A stretch of 64,000 nucleotides of DNA, from the NCBI RefSeq assembly GCF_000350225.1, contig NW_005179044.1:62001-126000 (forward strand), given 5' to 3'. This DNA comes from Chondrus crispus (taxonomy: Eukaryota > Rhodophyta > Florideophyceae > Gigartinales > Gigartinaceae). The stretch's first letter is position 1, and each line of letters begins with the position of its first letter. Positions 1 to 10,367 of this stretch are shown here, piece after piece. The position numbers and the translations under genes were made by a program. The notes beneath the pieces were generated by a model that did no database searches, was not told the origin of the DNA, and saw nothing but the letters and a program-made list of their open reading frames with translations.

Positions 1-2
1 GC

Positions 3-2807
3 AATGCCGGGGACCGTAACGAGTACCAGCTTTGCAATGTGTTGGATCTGATTGAACAGATATTGCACAGAGAACGAGAGCGGAATATGCAGGATACTGC
101 AGTCGACTTGGATGCGTTGATGAAGACTGTCTTCTACCCGCATGTATCTCACGAGGGCAACGAAAGCGCGCTAATGCGATCTGTGAGGTGCCAGGCATTG
201 CAAGTTGCGATGGTGCTTGCCCCTCGCTGCGGCAATGAACTAGCATCGCGGCTCTGCGATGTGTTGAGCGCACAGATGGAGGATGTTTCTTTCTCGAAGC
301 AGTTGAAATCCGTTCATCGTTTAGCTGCAGTTTTGCTTAAGAGCGGCTGCGACCCTAGAGTGGTATGTAATTTTCTTGTGAGAGCTGCGTACAAGAAGAT
401 CGGGAATACTGTGGCCTCTGAAGAAGATCGAGAACTGATAGTATCTTGCTGCCGACTTATGCCAGATATGGAAGAAGCGCTGCTTTGCTGTCTGCAGCAA
501 ATCTGCAAAGAATCTGCTGATTATCTCGAAGTGAAAAGCATTGCAAGGGAGTGCTCACGGCTGTTGCTGGGAGCTGAGCAGAGTCTGATCATGGATTTGT
601 CAGTGATTGCGAGGGTGGGGTCAGACATAAGATGTGAATTGGCCCTAGTCCATGTGGTTGGACCACTGTTCAGAAAGAAGCTTACCGAAGCCGTGCAATC
701 AGCAACGTCCGATGCCTCCGTTATTGAAGGTATATCGAATTTGTTGAAGTCTTTGTGGGTATTGAACAGAAATATCGCGGACAGGCCTGTTACAGCACTG
801 GTTTCATTTCTTCCGTTACGCGCTATAAGCTTATGCTTAGGCAACATTATTTCAACTGAAAACGTAGCAATCCGCATTCGTGCGGTCAAGACTTTGTCGG
901 GACGCATGTTGGACGACGCCTCATTGCTGTATGGCTGGCATGAAAATGATCAGAAGTTGCCTGATTACGTCGACTTGAAATCGTCTCAAACTGCATTTGT
1001 AGAAGAGCTTGGTTCAATTTTGAGTGCTGTAATATCAGAGTTCGGAGACAAGGATCATGTGAAGATTAATGAATTGGGGGCAGAGTTGAAGTTGTGTTCC
1101 TTGAGTTGTATTCAGAACATTGCAGATAGAATAGGCTCTTCGGCACCGCAAGTCCTTCTTCAGCTCTCCACAACTCCTCTGCAGGTCCTTCGGGCAAGTA
1201 GCAAGTTCTTGGACAAGCCCGAGGAGATAGTCAATGGGCAGTGGCAGTCTGACGTTGCTGTGGCGATGGACTGTCTTTCTTCGATAGTGACGGTCATTGG
1301 AAAGCGTGCAGTGACCTTCATCCCGGAGGTGGTCAGTACTGCAGCAGATATTCTACAAGCTGTGTTTGGGAAAGAGACAAGGAATGCGACATCCCGCATT
1401 CAAAAAGATTTAAGGGTGAGTGTTACTGAGGCAGCGATGCGGATGTGTACCACTGTCCTCGATAGGACTCCTAAGTTTTTCGGTCGCCTTACATTGAACC
1501 GTATAGCCTCGCTGGCAGTCTCTGTCGAAAGGGAGGACATTAATGTGTTGCTCGTAGAAGCGATGACGAAAGTTCCTGCAAATGTGAGCGTCGGCGCACT
1601 GGTCTATGTGACTGCTAATTTCGCCAAATTTTCGGCGACATTGACTGGGGTTTCCACATTGCTGCGGGGAATGTCTGCCTTGACTGGAGTGATATCTAAG
1701 GTGGAGCTCAAGCCTCAGAAGGACCGCCTTACGTTGGCTTTGTTATCGTGCATTGAATACGGTCGCTTGGGTAATACTTCACCAGCAAGTGTGCAAGAAA
1801 ATGAAATGGATACTCAAAGTGCAGCAAGGAAGTGCTCTACTGTAGAACTGTTTAACGAGCTGGTAGCAATCAGGGGACCAGAAGGTTTCTTGTCTTCCTG
1901 CAAAAAAGTGGATAACGGCTGTGCCGATAATTTTACGCGAATGGTTTTGAGACTTTCGGAGTCAGACTTCAAGATCATCTTCAATCGCGTAGTACAGTGG
2001 CTCGAAGGAGGACGCGTGATGGGTGGTGCAGACCGTTCCAACGCAATTGATATGCCTCAGTATTTGTCGAGAGCGGTTCCAATTCTGCAAATTTCCCTCA
2101 AGTTGATGCATGTGCTTCGGGCAATTTTCGTACCCTATTTTCTACAGCTGCTAGACCTGGTTCTGGAGGTTTTGAGCTCTACATCATCAAAATCCTCTTT
2201 GGACGTAACCGTAGAACTTGATGCTGACGAGAGGAAAGACTTGAAGAGCAAGAAGAGAAAGCGTGAAAAGTGGGAAGGCTCAGGGGAGGATGCCGTTCGA
2301 CAAGTGTCGTCTCAGTTGCATCGAGAGCTGTATGGCTTGGCTTTGGAAAGCCTTACCCTGTTGCTGAGAGAGGATCTGACCGGCAATATATTAACGCCGA
2401 CCCTTGTGACAAAAATACAGACAAGCTTAGTTGTGGCATGCGGGAACGGGGGTAAATCGGAGGCGGTCCGAAAGGCTGTCAATGCACTAGGAACAAGAAT
2501 AGTGGCCGTTGGGAACATGAAGGAGTCAAAGGAGGAATGTCGAGAGCAGCTCATTGCCATGTCAAGAGCCATACTGTCGCTTGCCGGCGGGACTGACGCT
2601 GTGGTGCGTGAAGCTTCCATGTACTATTGCAAGTGTCTAGCCAGCACAATCGGCGAAGAATATTTGGTCACTCTTCCAGAGGCCATGCCGGTCCTAGCAG
2701 AGCTTATTGATGACGAAAAGGACGCTGTCCGAAGAGAAACTAGCTCATTTGTGAAGGTGATGGAGGCCTTATCGGGAGAGTCTATTATGGAAGACATGAA
2801 ATCGTGA
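3..2807 (+). CDS. UTP10: UTP10/HEATR1 C-terminal half (partial, runs off left edge)
   Basis: U3 snoRNP-associated HEAT-repeat scaffold of the small-subunit processome, acting in the nucleolus in 18S pre-rRNA transcription and processing. The frame is open from base 3 with no stop and no convincing ATG, so the gene begins outside the window and only about 930 residues of a protein usually 1,800-2,100 long are present. The protein is alpha-helical and HEAT-like throughout. A BP28CT-type segment is visible near nt 2,060-2,180 (FVPYFLQLLDLVLEVL), followed by a basic stretch near 2,240-2,275 (KSKKRKREK). The C terminus reads EEYLVTLPEAMPVLAELI and then an acidic helix, the typical UTP10/HEATR1 ending. 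The family assignment rests on recognition of these C-terminal motifs. No intron is needed. Confidence 0.85.
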   Translation, partial: NAGDRNEYQLCNVLDLIEQILHRERERNMQDTAVDLDALMKTVFYPHVSHEGNESALMRSVRCQALQVAMVLAPRCGNELASRLCDVLSAQMEDVSFSKQLKSVHRLAAVLLKSGCDPRVVCNFLVRAAYKKIGNTVASEEDRELIVSCCRLMPDMEEALLCCLQQICKESADYLEVKSIARECSRLLLGAEQSLIMDLSVIARVGSDIRCELALVHVVGPLFRKKLTEAVQSATSDASVIEGISNLLKSLWVLNRNIADRPVTALVSFLPLRAISLCLGNIISTENVAIRIRAVKTLSGRMLDDASLLYGWHENDQKLPDYVDLKSSQTAFVEELGSILSAVISEFGDKDHVKINELGAELKLCSLSCIQNIADRIGSSAPQVLLQLSTTPLQVLRASSKFLDKPEEIVNGQWQSDVAVAMDCLSSIVTVIGKRAVTFIPEVVSTAADILQAVFGKETRNATSRIQKDLRVSVTEAAMRMCTTVLDRTPKFFGRLTLNRIASLAVSVEREDINVLLVEAMTKVPANVSVGALVYVTANFAKFSATLTGVSTLLRGMSALTGVISKVELKPQKDRLTLALLSCIEYGRLGNTSPASVQENEMDTQSAARKCSTVELFNELVAIRGPEGFLSSCKKVDNGCADNFTRMVLRLSESDFKIIFNRVVQWLEGGRVMGGADRSNAIDMPQYLSRAVPILQISLKLMHVLRAIFVPYFLQLLDLVLEVLSSTSSKSSLDVTVELDADERKDLKSKKRKREKWEGSGEDAVRQVSSQLHRELYGLALESLTLLLREDLTGNILTPTLVTKIQTSLVVACGNGGKSEAVRKAVNALGTRIVAVGNMKESKEECREQLIAMSRAILSLAGGTDAVVREASMYYCKCLASTIGEEYLVTLPEAMPVLAELIDDEKDAVRRETSSFVKVMEALSGESIMEDMKS

Positions 2808-3063
2808 TTCCACAGGCGGGAGGACATTGTCATTTGATAGTGACAAGGACGGGGACGTTTTCAATTTAACTCGGGTTATCTCAGTCTGACATTTTTGGTT
2901 AAGCCATACGCATGAAAAGACAGAACCTCTATCAGACACAGGTTAGAAACGGTGCCTGACAGTAAGGCATTTTGGGAGGCACGTCGCACATGCGGCATGT
3001 TGAAATTAAACCTGGGTACGAACCTTCAGGCGACTCGTTTGCAAGTGTTTATGGGGTGCCCTA

Positions 3064-3873
3064 GTGTCTATCGAACCGTTGTTCTCCTGTGAGGACACTA
3101 TTCGACTTATTTTTTTTCTTGACTTGCGCTTCCTCGACAAGAAGGAAAAAAATACCTCTGCCACCGTGCTTGACGTCTGACTTGGGGCCAGAAAGAACTT
3201 GGTGGGAATTGCATGTTCTTCCTGGTCGTTTTTACATATGTCTGGAAAAGAAGCTTCTTAAACCACCTTTAAACCGCATGTAAAGTCACTTCGAAACCAA
3301 AACCGTCAGGTGAAAAGGGAACTAGGCAATCAATCTGCATTACATTCTTAATCTTTCTGCGCATTCAAGACTGCTATCGCGATGTTCTACAAGATGTTAT
3401 TGCCGAAAACAAGTGCGTTAAGGAATACTGTAGTGTCTAAAATAGCTTTTTAGATGTTCAATTTAGACACAAGTACAGTGTCTAGACGACATGTGACCTC
3501 ATATGCGGCTACTTTTCAACTTCTTTTGCCTCAACTTGTGCTTGCCCAACAAGATGGAAAAATACACTCTCGCCACCGCAGTTGACTTCTGCGGTGCGGA
3601 AGGATGGAGTTTGGTGAGATCTGCACGTCCTTTCCAGCCATTTTTAGAATGCCTAAAAGAGACGCCTTTTTGACTATTCTCAAAACGTTATTGTTGATAT
3701 CTTCGAAACCGAAACGCCTGTATAAAATGTCAACTGGGTATTGAAGTTCATTAGATTCTTAGTCTTTCTGTGTATTCGCAACTGCTATCCCAATGTTTTG
3801 CAAGATGTTATTGCGGAAGGCATGTACGTTAGAGAAATGGTGTCCAAACTGACTTTATAAAGTATCGAATTAA
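3064..3873. repeat. Tandem pair of ~400-bp dispersed repeat R1
   Basis: Two diverged head-to-tail copies, about 3,064-3,477 and 3,478-3,873. Both share, in order, a GTGTCTA start, a TCTCGCCACCGCAGTTGAC-like block, a TTTCCAGCCATTTTTA-like block and an AAGATGTTATTGCNGAA block. A third copy occupies about 33,540-33,964 and a short piece lies at 62,490-62,545. No coding capacity was seen. In both full loci the repeat runs directly into the TIR element that starts TAACGTTGTCCGTAAA, so repeat and TIR element may have been copied together. Confidence 0.7.
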
Positions 3874-4476
3874 TAACGTTGTCCGTAAAATAACGCGTTG
3901 TTTTTTTCCATTTGCCCACAAACTCGCTGGGCGTCAAGTAACCCCGAGTTTGAAAAATACCAACGCGAGGTTTGCGGACTGACCTCCAGCGAGGTACCTG
4001 CTCACAACAAACAGAAGTCTGGTACATCGTTGTGCCACCCGACGGATGACGTGCACCTGCGCGAATACTCGCTGAAGCGAATATTGTAGCTCGCCACCAG
4101 GATAGAAAGGTTCTCAGTAGAAAGGGCGATATGTTTCGTCTTCTTGACAGGCTGAGGGGGGCCGTTTAGAGAGGACTGCTTTTTAGAAGCTTCTACTTGT
4201 CTATCTTTCGCGGTTGCTTCGGCGATACGACCCGTGCAGTCTGAGACTCGTTTGTGCGGATGAAAAGAACGGAAGACCCACTTCATTTTTCTTCACGACG
4301 GGTCGATCCGGCACTGCTGTGATTCGACGGATGTGAAACTCGTGGAAAACTCACATGCCCCGAGTTTTCGGTATGCTGTGAGTTTTGCCAAACGCGTTGT
4401 TTGAAAATTTTGCGTTCAGAAAATCCGAGCAAACTCGCGCAAAACATGCGTTTTCGTGACTTTACGGACAACGTTA
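3874..4476. mobile_element. Short TIR DNA element (MITE-like), uninterrupted copy
   Basis: The left end TAACGTTGTCCGTAAA (3,874-3,889) is the exact inverse of the right end TTTACGGACAACGTTA (4,461-4,476). The outermost TA at both ends fits a TA target duplication as in Tc1/mariner-type elements. The length is about 603 bp with no credible transposase, so it is a non-autonomous copy. The same element, split in two by a pogo-like insertion, is present at 33,965-34,196 and 55,620-56,073. That comparison defines the ends and shows that this copy is the empty-site form. Confidence 0.75.
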
Positions 4477-6135
4477 ATGCATGTATTTTTGCAAAAAAAA
4501 GCCGGCAGGGCATGCGCGGGGATGGGAAAGATAACTGGTACAATCGGAGATGTGCTGTGGAATCGTTGCTTTCCAATGGACCTAATACAGAACAAATGTC
4601 GCGACCTGTTTTAATTGTGGGAGACACTACAAGCAGTGCGCTCGGCAAGAGGCAATCAAGGATGTAGCTGATGGCCGTGATGCGATGCCACCAGAGCAGA
4701 GTGCCACCAGGGCAGAAGCTTAGCTACGAACTTGCACTTGAACTTGAAAGCGTCGACGCGGGCGTTGTTAACCTTCTCGGGTTAGGTCCAAACGGTTACT
4801 TGTGCGGCAGGACTGCACGGGCCAAGCCCGAAAACTGCGTTAGTAAATTACTCCCAGAGGGTACGGAGGTTGTAGACTACATGCATAATTTGTGTGCCAC
4901 AACAGCGCTTGATGACACGCGGGTCTCTTCGAGAAACGATTGCCCCGGACACGAAGAGCTACTTCTTCAATCACCCTATGGTTACCGGCGTGATCAGAAC
5001 ACCCAAGAGAAAGACCACAGTGGGAAGTCTCCTCCCAGAAGATGCGCCTCTGCTGCCGCAGACTCCCATCGCTACAGACATGGGTACCTCAACCAGAATA
5101 ACGCCCCGTCCGTACTCCTGATCTGCACGAGACACGAGTGAGATTCTTCAACCTTTTAAGGTTCTGCTATGCAACAATCGCCCACAGCTACGGCGATGTC
5201 CTACCGCGAGGCCTTCGTCAGTAAGAAGGAAGGATAGTAGACACAATCAATGTTAGCAAAGATGCGACTAACAAAAGCGCCTGTAGGTCAAAGCGCCTGT
5301 AGGTCAAATGATGTGTGGCTTGCAACCGTGGCAATTCAGAAAGACAACGAAGTATATATCTATGGGTCTCACCATCGAACCTTCGGTTCAGTAAGAGTGG
5401 AGTGATCAAGATGTTTCTTCACAGCCAGGGACGATAGCAGAAGGCGCACATTTTGAGGGAGAAGTTTCTTACGTTTCAGATCTGATGAATGTTCAGGAGA
5501 TACATTTCAGCCGTGTGCAATCGACAACACTGGTGTGAAAGCCATGTCTTGTTCAAGCCACATGCAGTGACATTCCTCTCAATTTCGCACTGCGTCTGAT
5601 CACGAAAGCTTCGAGCGGAATATCTCCATTTGACATTTGATGCAAAGGTCTGTGCAACATGTACATTTCGCAACAAAGGAGGATGATGGTGATCGGTTCT
5701 TGGCTGTTTATATACGGGCTAAAAGACGTCGTCGCGGCGGCCGCACCGGTACGGACAGTAGCACTGTAAAGTTTACCCTTGGTACTGTACTGTGCCAGGC
5801 AACGAAAACGGATCAATGTCAAATACTGTAAAACACAATGCTGTAAACCAATACTGTATGTCATACGTGTACAGGGGAGGGGACGCGCATTAGTGTCGCC
5901 TTTGCTATTGCCACCCTCCAATTAGTGCATCCCTAAAAACCGGAACACGAATAACGCCACCTGTCAGATCTGTAAACAAACGGAAGGCGTGGAAATCGAT
6001 ATGACGCACTCACAGATTAATGCCGTCTCCGAATAGTGCCGGTTTGGTGTCTCCCGCACGAGGCGGCTCCAGTGGATGGGGCTCTTGTACTGTGACGAAA
6101 TGCCGGGCAGCTCGTTAAAATTATAACAAAACCGA
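4477..6135. other. Gene-poor spacer
   Basis: No gene can be supported. Two overlapping open frames at 4,671-5,141 and 4,894-5,121 have no recognisable domain and I do not call them. The stretch contains one copy of the TACCCTTGGTACTGTAC motif (5,773-5,796). Confidence 0.5.
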
Positions 6136-6172
6136 AATGTCCATAAACCAGACAATCTGGTTCATGGACATT
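6136..6172. repeat. 37-bp inverted repeat upstream of the release-factor gene
   Basis: Arms 6,136-6,152 and 6,156-6,172 (AATGTCCATAAACCAGA and its inverse) have one mismatch and a 3-nt loop. The centre lies about 100 bp upstream of the proposed start of the downstream gene. It could be a cruciform or a regulatory site; function is unknown. Confidence 0.6.
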
Positions 6173-6254
6173 GGGGGTGCATTCCTGTCCAACCCCCCAA
6201 TTGTGCAATATGCGCTCAAAGATCTAGGTTGGAGACCTGAAGTACGTGAAGGAA

Positions 6255-6969
6255 ATGTCTGTGCCACGCATTTACTCGCTGCTTCTACAAGGAGCCTTAC
6301 GCTCACGTCCAATGCGTCTAAGCCCCCTGTTTATCCGCGCATATTCGCCGCCCATCGCTGCCTTGTCTTCTACAAACGCCCTGCATACTGCAACATCGCC
6401 ACGGCGCCCGCGTCGTCCCTTTGTTTATGCCTGCACAAGCATTGGTCTAGGTAATAGTGCAGCATCCAGAGATGCTGCCAAACCTCCAAAACGCGAAATC
6501 TCCACTTCGACGTCGAAGAACCTACCGGAGATTGTCGAGGACGACTTGGAAGAGCAATTCGTTCGCGGCAGCGGTCCTGGAGGGCAGAAAATCAACAAGA
6601 CGGCGTGTTGCGTGGTAAGTTTCCCTCGGCGTCAGGGCGAGAATTTCCTTGGCATGAGCACGATATGAGCTGACAAAAGATCTCTGTTTAATTCCACGCT
6701 TCTTGCCTTGTTTTGGTTCACAGGTACTAAAGCATAAACCATCCGGTATCATAGTGCGGTGCCAGGAAACGCGAAGCCAGGTTAAAAACCGAGAAGTAGC
6801 CCGCAAAATTTTGCAGAGGAAATTAGATGAAATCGAAAAAGGAGAGGAGTCGCTCGCAGCGAAAGAACTGTTCAAGGCCCGCGCAAGGAAAGCCCGGCGA
6901 CGACGGAAATCTGTGAAGAAGCATTACAAGTCTCGAATGGACAAAGCCATGATGAGTGACTGGAGCTGA
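6255..6969 (+). CDS. Mitochondrial GGQ peptide-release factor, MTRFR (C12orf65)-like, one intron
   Basis: Small class-I release-factor homologue thought to hydrolyse peptidyl-tRNA in ribosome rescue inside mitochondria. Exon 1 is 6,255-6,614 and exon 2 is 6,724-6,969. The 109-bp intron starts GTAAGT and ends TTCACAG, and the join restores the family sequence NKTACCVVLKHKPSG. The product is about 201 aa. It has an N-terminal Arg/Ser-rich presequence (MSVPRIYSLLLQGALRSRP) typical of mitochondrial import, then GSGPGGQKINK with the catalytic GGQ, then IIVRCQETRSQ, and a strongly basic tail (KARRRRKSVKKHYKSR) as in ribosome-rescue factors. It lacks the codon-recognition domain of full RF1. The ATG at 6,255 is the first one in frame. 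A plastid location is less likely but possible. Confidence 0.85.
6615..6723 (+). other. Spliceosomal intron in the GGQ factor gene
   Basis: Phase-0 intron of 109 bp with donor GTAAGT, a pyrimidine-rich 3' end and acceptor CACAG. Both flanking frames are needed to complete the GGQ domain. It is the only intron I can support in a host gene here. Confidence 0.8.
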
Positions 6970-7475
6970 GTTCGAGGTAGTTGCTCAAGTCGTCAGTTTG
7001 CTCCAAAGCCCTTTGCATTGGATGGAATTGCGTGTCATCGAGGACCCCAAAAGCTCATTGGTAGCTACCCTTCTAAGGGTAACGCCAGCTTGCCGCATTC
7101 ATACCACGCTGTGCGCCAAATATACGTATAAGTCAACAGCGAAATGTTGGTATAAAATTCCTGCAACAGCTGCACTAATTCAAGCATCCTTAAGCGTTCA
7201 TGCAGAGAATGGCGGTCTCGTTTCATTAACTTACTAATCGTCGGAAGTTTTCAGGTCTGACTTGATCGTGACCGCTAGCCACAGCTGGTACCTCTTTCAG
7301 GGGACTTGTCATCGGTTCTGTGCACATCCACGCTGTCGAATGCTCTGCGGACGTCACAGTTATTTTATGAGAGATAGCAAATGAGATTGAATGTAGGGAA
7401 GAGAAGGACACGAGATGAAGTGATGCTCGCTGGTGAAAATGGTAAAGATAGTACTACACGAAGAGATACATTACT
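6970..7475. other. Convergent spacer between the GGQ factor gene and COPB1
   Basis: About 500 bp between two stop codons on opposite strands. I see no further gene. Confidence 0.5.
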
Positions 7476-10367
7476 TTACTTCGGCCCTTGTTTCTGGCTT
7501 TGTTTTAAGGTAATTTTGTCACCGAGGCTGAGTGCGATACCCTGGGTTTTGCTGCGAATGCGAATGTATCCAGCAAGCGAACCGTCTGGTGCTTTTTCCA
7601 CACTTAGATTCACAAGCGCATCTTCCCCAAATACAGACCGCGCATACAGGTTTGCTGCAAGGTATCCACTCTCCTCTTCAATTCCACGCAGTGTCAGACA
7701 GCGCATGTTTGTGCATTCCGTGACGAAGTCCAAAAACTGCGAGAGGTCCTTGCAAGTCGTGTTGACTGCAACCTTGTTCTCCCATTCAAATTCTGCCCAC
7801 ATCGATCGGAAGTCTGTGTCACTCACTTCTCCGGGTTCGATGTAGTCCATTACATCCACGTGAATGTCATTCAGGATTACACAGCCTGAAGCGGACCCCG
7901 CACCAGCCACATCGTACACAATGTTTCCAAAAATGATACCCGTTTCAGTTGAGGACACCTTGATGTTCGCACGAATAGTTTTCCGGTCTCCTGGGCCGAG
8001 AGTGTATGACTGAGGGCGCTCACAAAGCCTTAAATCACCCATTGTCGCCAACTCCAGAGTTAGATTTTGCAAGGTGTCATTTGTAGTGTTGATGACCAAG
8101 ACATCCAAGATAATATCGTACTGATGCACTGTTATGTGGGCTTCGGCATAGACAGGATCACTCATACCAGTTAATTGAGTGATGCGAGAGAGCTGGAAAC
8201 CTTGCGAGGTGCTAGATCCGGTGGTTGCCGAGGTCAAGGCCATTTCATCCACATCTACATCAGCTTCCGTGGCGGCGGTGGTGCGGCGTGAGCGCAGCAA
8301 GCGGAAATCGATTACTTCTTCCACGGGTGTCTCATCTTTCTTCGCTTTCTCCTGTGCAGCAGATTCTTGTCTCTCTTCATTCACACGAATCACTTCGTGG
8401 AAAGCCTCTCGACTGGACTCCAACCAGATGTCACCATTCGTTTCCCCATTCATGGTCGTAATACAAGAAATGATGCGCTCCGCAGAACCATCGTCAATCG
8501 CGACAGGAGCGTAGTGTGATTTTCCAAACTTCAAGAGAGAAGCACAGACAAGCATCGCTTCAGCCCTGACTCTGTTCACAAACACAGGAGGGGCGTTGTC
8601 GTAAGATTTGACCCTAAGAACCAATTTGGTGAGCATCGTGCACACTGCAACACCGACAACGTATTCGCCAGCCATCAACAAGCTTCTAATCGGTGGTCCA
8701 GTCTTTTCGGCGTTGGTCGAAGACCCAGCTCCAGTTACAAGCTCTGTTTCAGCTATTTGGGAAGCGTAGGTACCGTCAGCAAGAATCGTTGGTCGCTTGG
8801 ATTTCGGGGCAGGTTTCGCCTCTTTTTCTACCTCGTCCTCATCTTCCTCTCCTTCACCATCTTCTTCTAGGCCGTTCGTCAAAGGAAGACGACCGACACC
8901 GCTGAGAACAGCTTGGAACGCTTCTTTCACATCCTGCGGCTGTTCACTATATGAGCCAAGAACCCAGAGTGCACCCCTCACCACTGACGCATTTCGAATT
9001 GACGGCAACATAAACAGGACCCTTTTCAGTACCTCACTACGTAGGTTCTCGTACCTCTCACAAACTTCTCGAACGAAAATGATAACATCAGTGGCGGCAT
9101 CACCATAGGTATCTGCAAGGAAATCCGAAAGAACAGAGACGGCCGTTCCAGCGACCTCTGGGAATCGGACAGACGCTGAATGAATCGCTTTGATGAGCAA
9201 TTGCCTGTACTGGCTGACCGTGTCCTTTTCTTGAGAAGTCTCGGCAGACATTGTTTTTACAAGCTCTTTGCGGAGCACACCAACAACTTCCTCCACGTTG
9301 CGGCGCGTGATGACATCCATCGCAAGATCAATAGTCTTTCGCCGAATATCCATGTTCGGGCTTTGCAACGCTCGCATAATATCCATAACGAGTTCCTGCA
9401 AGACGGCACTTTGAGACTTTCGCAAGTCTACGATGCGATCCAAAAGAATCAGTTTGATGTTGTTATCGCTCTGCGTGGCGAGCAACTGGCAGTAGCATTG
9501 CGCCGCAGCTCGGATTGCCGTCGGAGCCGATGACAAAGAGATGAGTGTGTTCGCAGATTCATAGACAACTGCAGCTGACGGGCTTTGGAGAAGCACGAAA
9601 ATGATCTTGATATATTGGCCCTTCTCCAGTGGATTCGCTCTGCACACGCGACGGACAAGCTCCAATGCGGAGAGCTGCAAAGTCTCGCCCCACATGGGAA
9701 TGTGCTGAATGTTGTTGTTGAGATAATTGACACCGCGATCTTGATCTGACTGGCACAACATGACAAATGCATTGCGCTTCGCGGCCAGGTCTCCCTCCTC
9801 AGCGAGGAATTCCTCAACGAGTTCGGGCGCATCCGGAATGAGAAACTCGAATTTCTCGAAGATGGTGTGTACTGCAAGAACTGCATTACGGCGAACAAAG
9901 GAGTGGCGATGCTCAAGATTCTGGCGAATAGAAGGAATGAGAGGTTCGAGGATCTCAGCGTCGTGGATTTTGCAAACAAACCTCAGCGCGCAGCCCCTGG
10001 TATACTCGTTGGGATGAACAAGCTCATTCCTGATCATGTTGCACACAAGAATCATCTCTGGTAACATTTTCCCGTCGGGTCCATGTTTATCAACAATCTC
10101 CAGATAGTATAGCCCAAGCTTTCGTAGATGAGTGTCCTCATGAGGGAGAATGTAGCGGATAACCATCATGAGCATACCGGGAACTGGCTCACCTGAGAGC
10201 TGCATAGAAATTGCCCGCTTCAGCGCTTCTGCCTTTGACTCAAGGTCGCCAGATTCAAGATGCTTCTTTAGTTCGTCAGCATCTTCCGGGGCGATATCCT
10301 GATGGATCAGCAGCGTGCATTGACGCTCCAACGCCGAAGTCATTGTGCCGAGCTTCACACTACTCAT
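7476..10367 (-). CDS. COPB1: Coatomer subunit beta (beta-COP)
   Basis: Subunit of the COPI coat that drives Golgi-to-ER and intra-Golgi vesicle budding on cytosolic membranes. It is a single 963-aa exon, close to the usual family length. Residues 1-~500 form the adaptin-like HEAT trunk with typical beta-COP strings such as LYYLEIVDKHG and HPNEYTRGCALRFVCKI. An acidic linker (EEDGEGEEDEDEVEKE) follows near residue 510. The C-terminal half contains the coatomer beta appendage, including YAEAHITVHQYDIILDVLVINTT-like sequence and a conserved end (GYIRIRSKTQGIALSLGDK). The start ATG at 10,367 gives the expected short N terminus. The gene is intact with no frameshift. Confidence 0.95.
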   Translation of the reverse strand: MSSVKLGTMTSALERQCTLLIHQDIAPEDADELKKHLESGDLESKAEALKRAISMQLSGEPVPGMLMMVIRYILPHEDTHLRKLGLYYLEIVDKHGPDGKMLPEMILVCNMIRNELVHPNEYTRGCALRFVCKIHDAEILEPLIPSIRQNLEHRHSFVRRNAVLAVHTIFEKFEFLIPDAPELVEEFLAEEGDLAAKRNAFVMLCQSDQDRGVNYLNNNIQHIPMWGETLQLSALELVRRVCRANPLEKGQYIKIIFVLLQSPSAAVVYESANTLISLSSAPTAIRAAAQCYCQLLATQSDNNIKLILLDRIVDLRKSQSAVLQELVMDIMRALQSPNMDIRRKTIDLAMDVITRRNVEEVVGVLRKELVKTMSAETSQEKDTVSQYRQLLIKAIHSASVRFPEVAGTAVSVLSDFLADTYGDAATDVIIFVREVCERYENLRSEVLKRVLFMLPSIRNASVVRGALWVLGSYSEQPQDVKEAFQAVLSGVGRLPLTNGLEEDGEGEEDEDEVEKEAKPAPKSKRPTILADGTYASQIAETELVTGAGSSTNAEKTGPPIRSLLMAGEYVVGVAVCTMLTKLVLRVKSYDNAPPVFVNRVRAEAMLVCASLLKFGKSHYAPVAIDDGSAERIISCITTMNGETNGDIWLESSREAFHEVIRVNEERQESAAQEKAKKDETPVEEVIDFRLLRSRRTTAATEADVDVDEMALTSATTGSSTSQGFQLSRITQLTGMSDPVYAEAHITVHQYDIILDVLVINTTNDTLQNLTLELATMGDLRLCERPQSYTLGPGDRKTIRANIKVSSTETGIIFGNIVYDVAGAGSASGCVILNDIHVDVMDYIEPGEVSDTDFRSMWAEFEWENKVAVNTTCKDLSQFLDFVTECTNMRCLTLRGIEEESGYLAANLYARSVFGEDALVNLSVEKAPDGSLAGYIRIRSKTQGIALSLGDKITLKQSQKQGPK

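Noticed and set aside
4671..5141. Possible transposase or host gene downstream of the TIR element
   Set aside because: Two competing frames, no recognisable motif, no consistent start.
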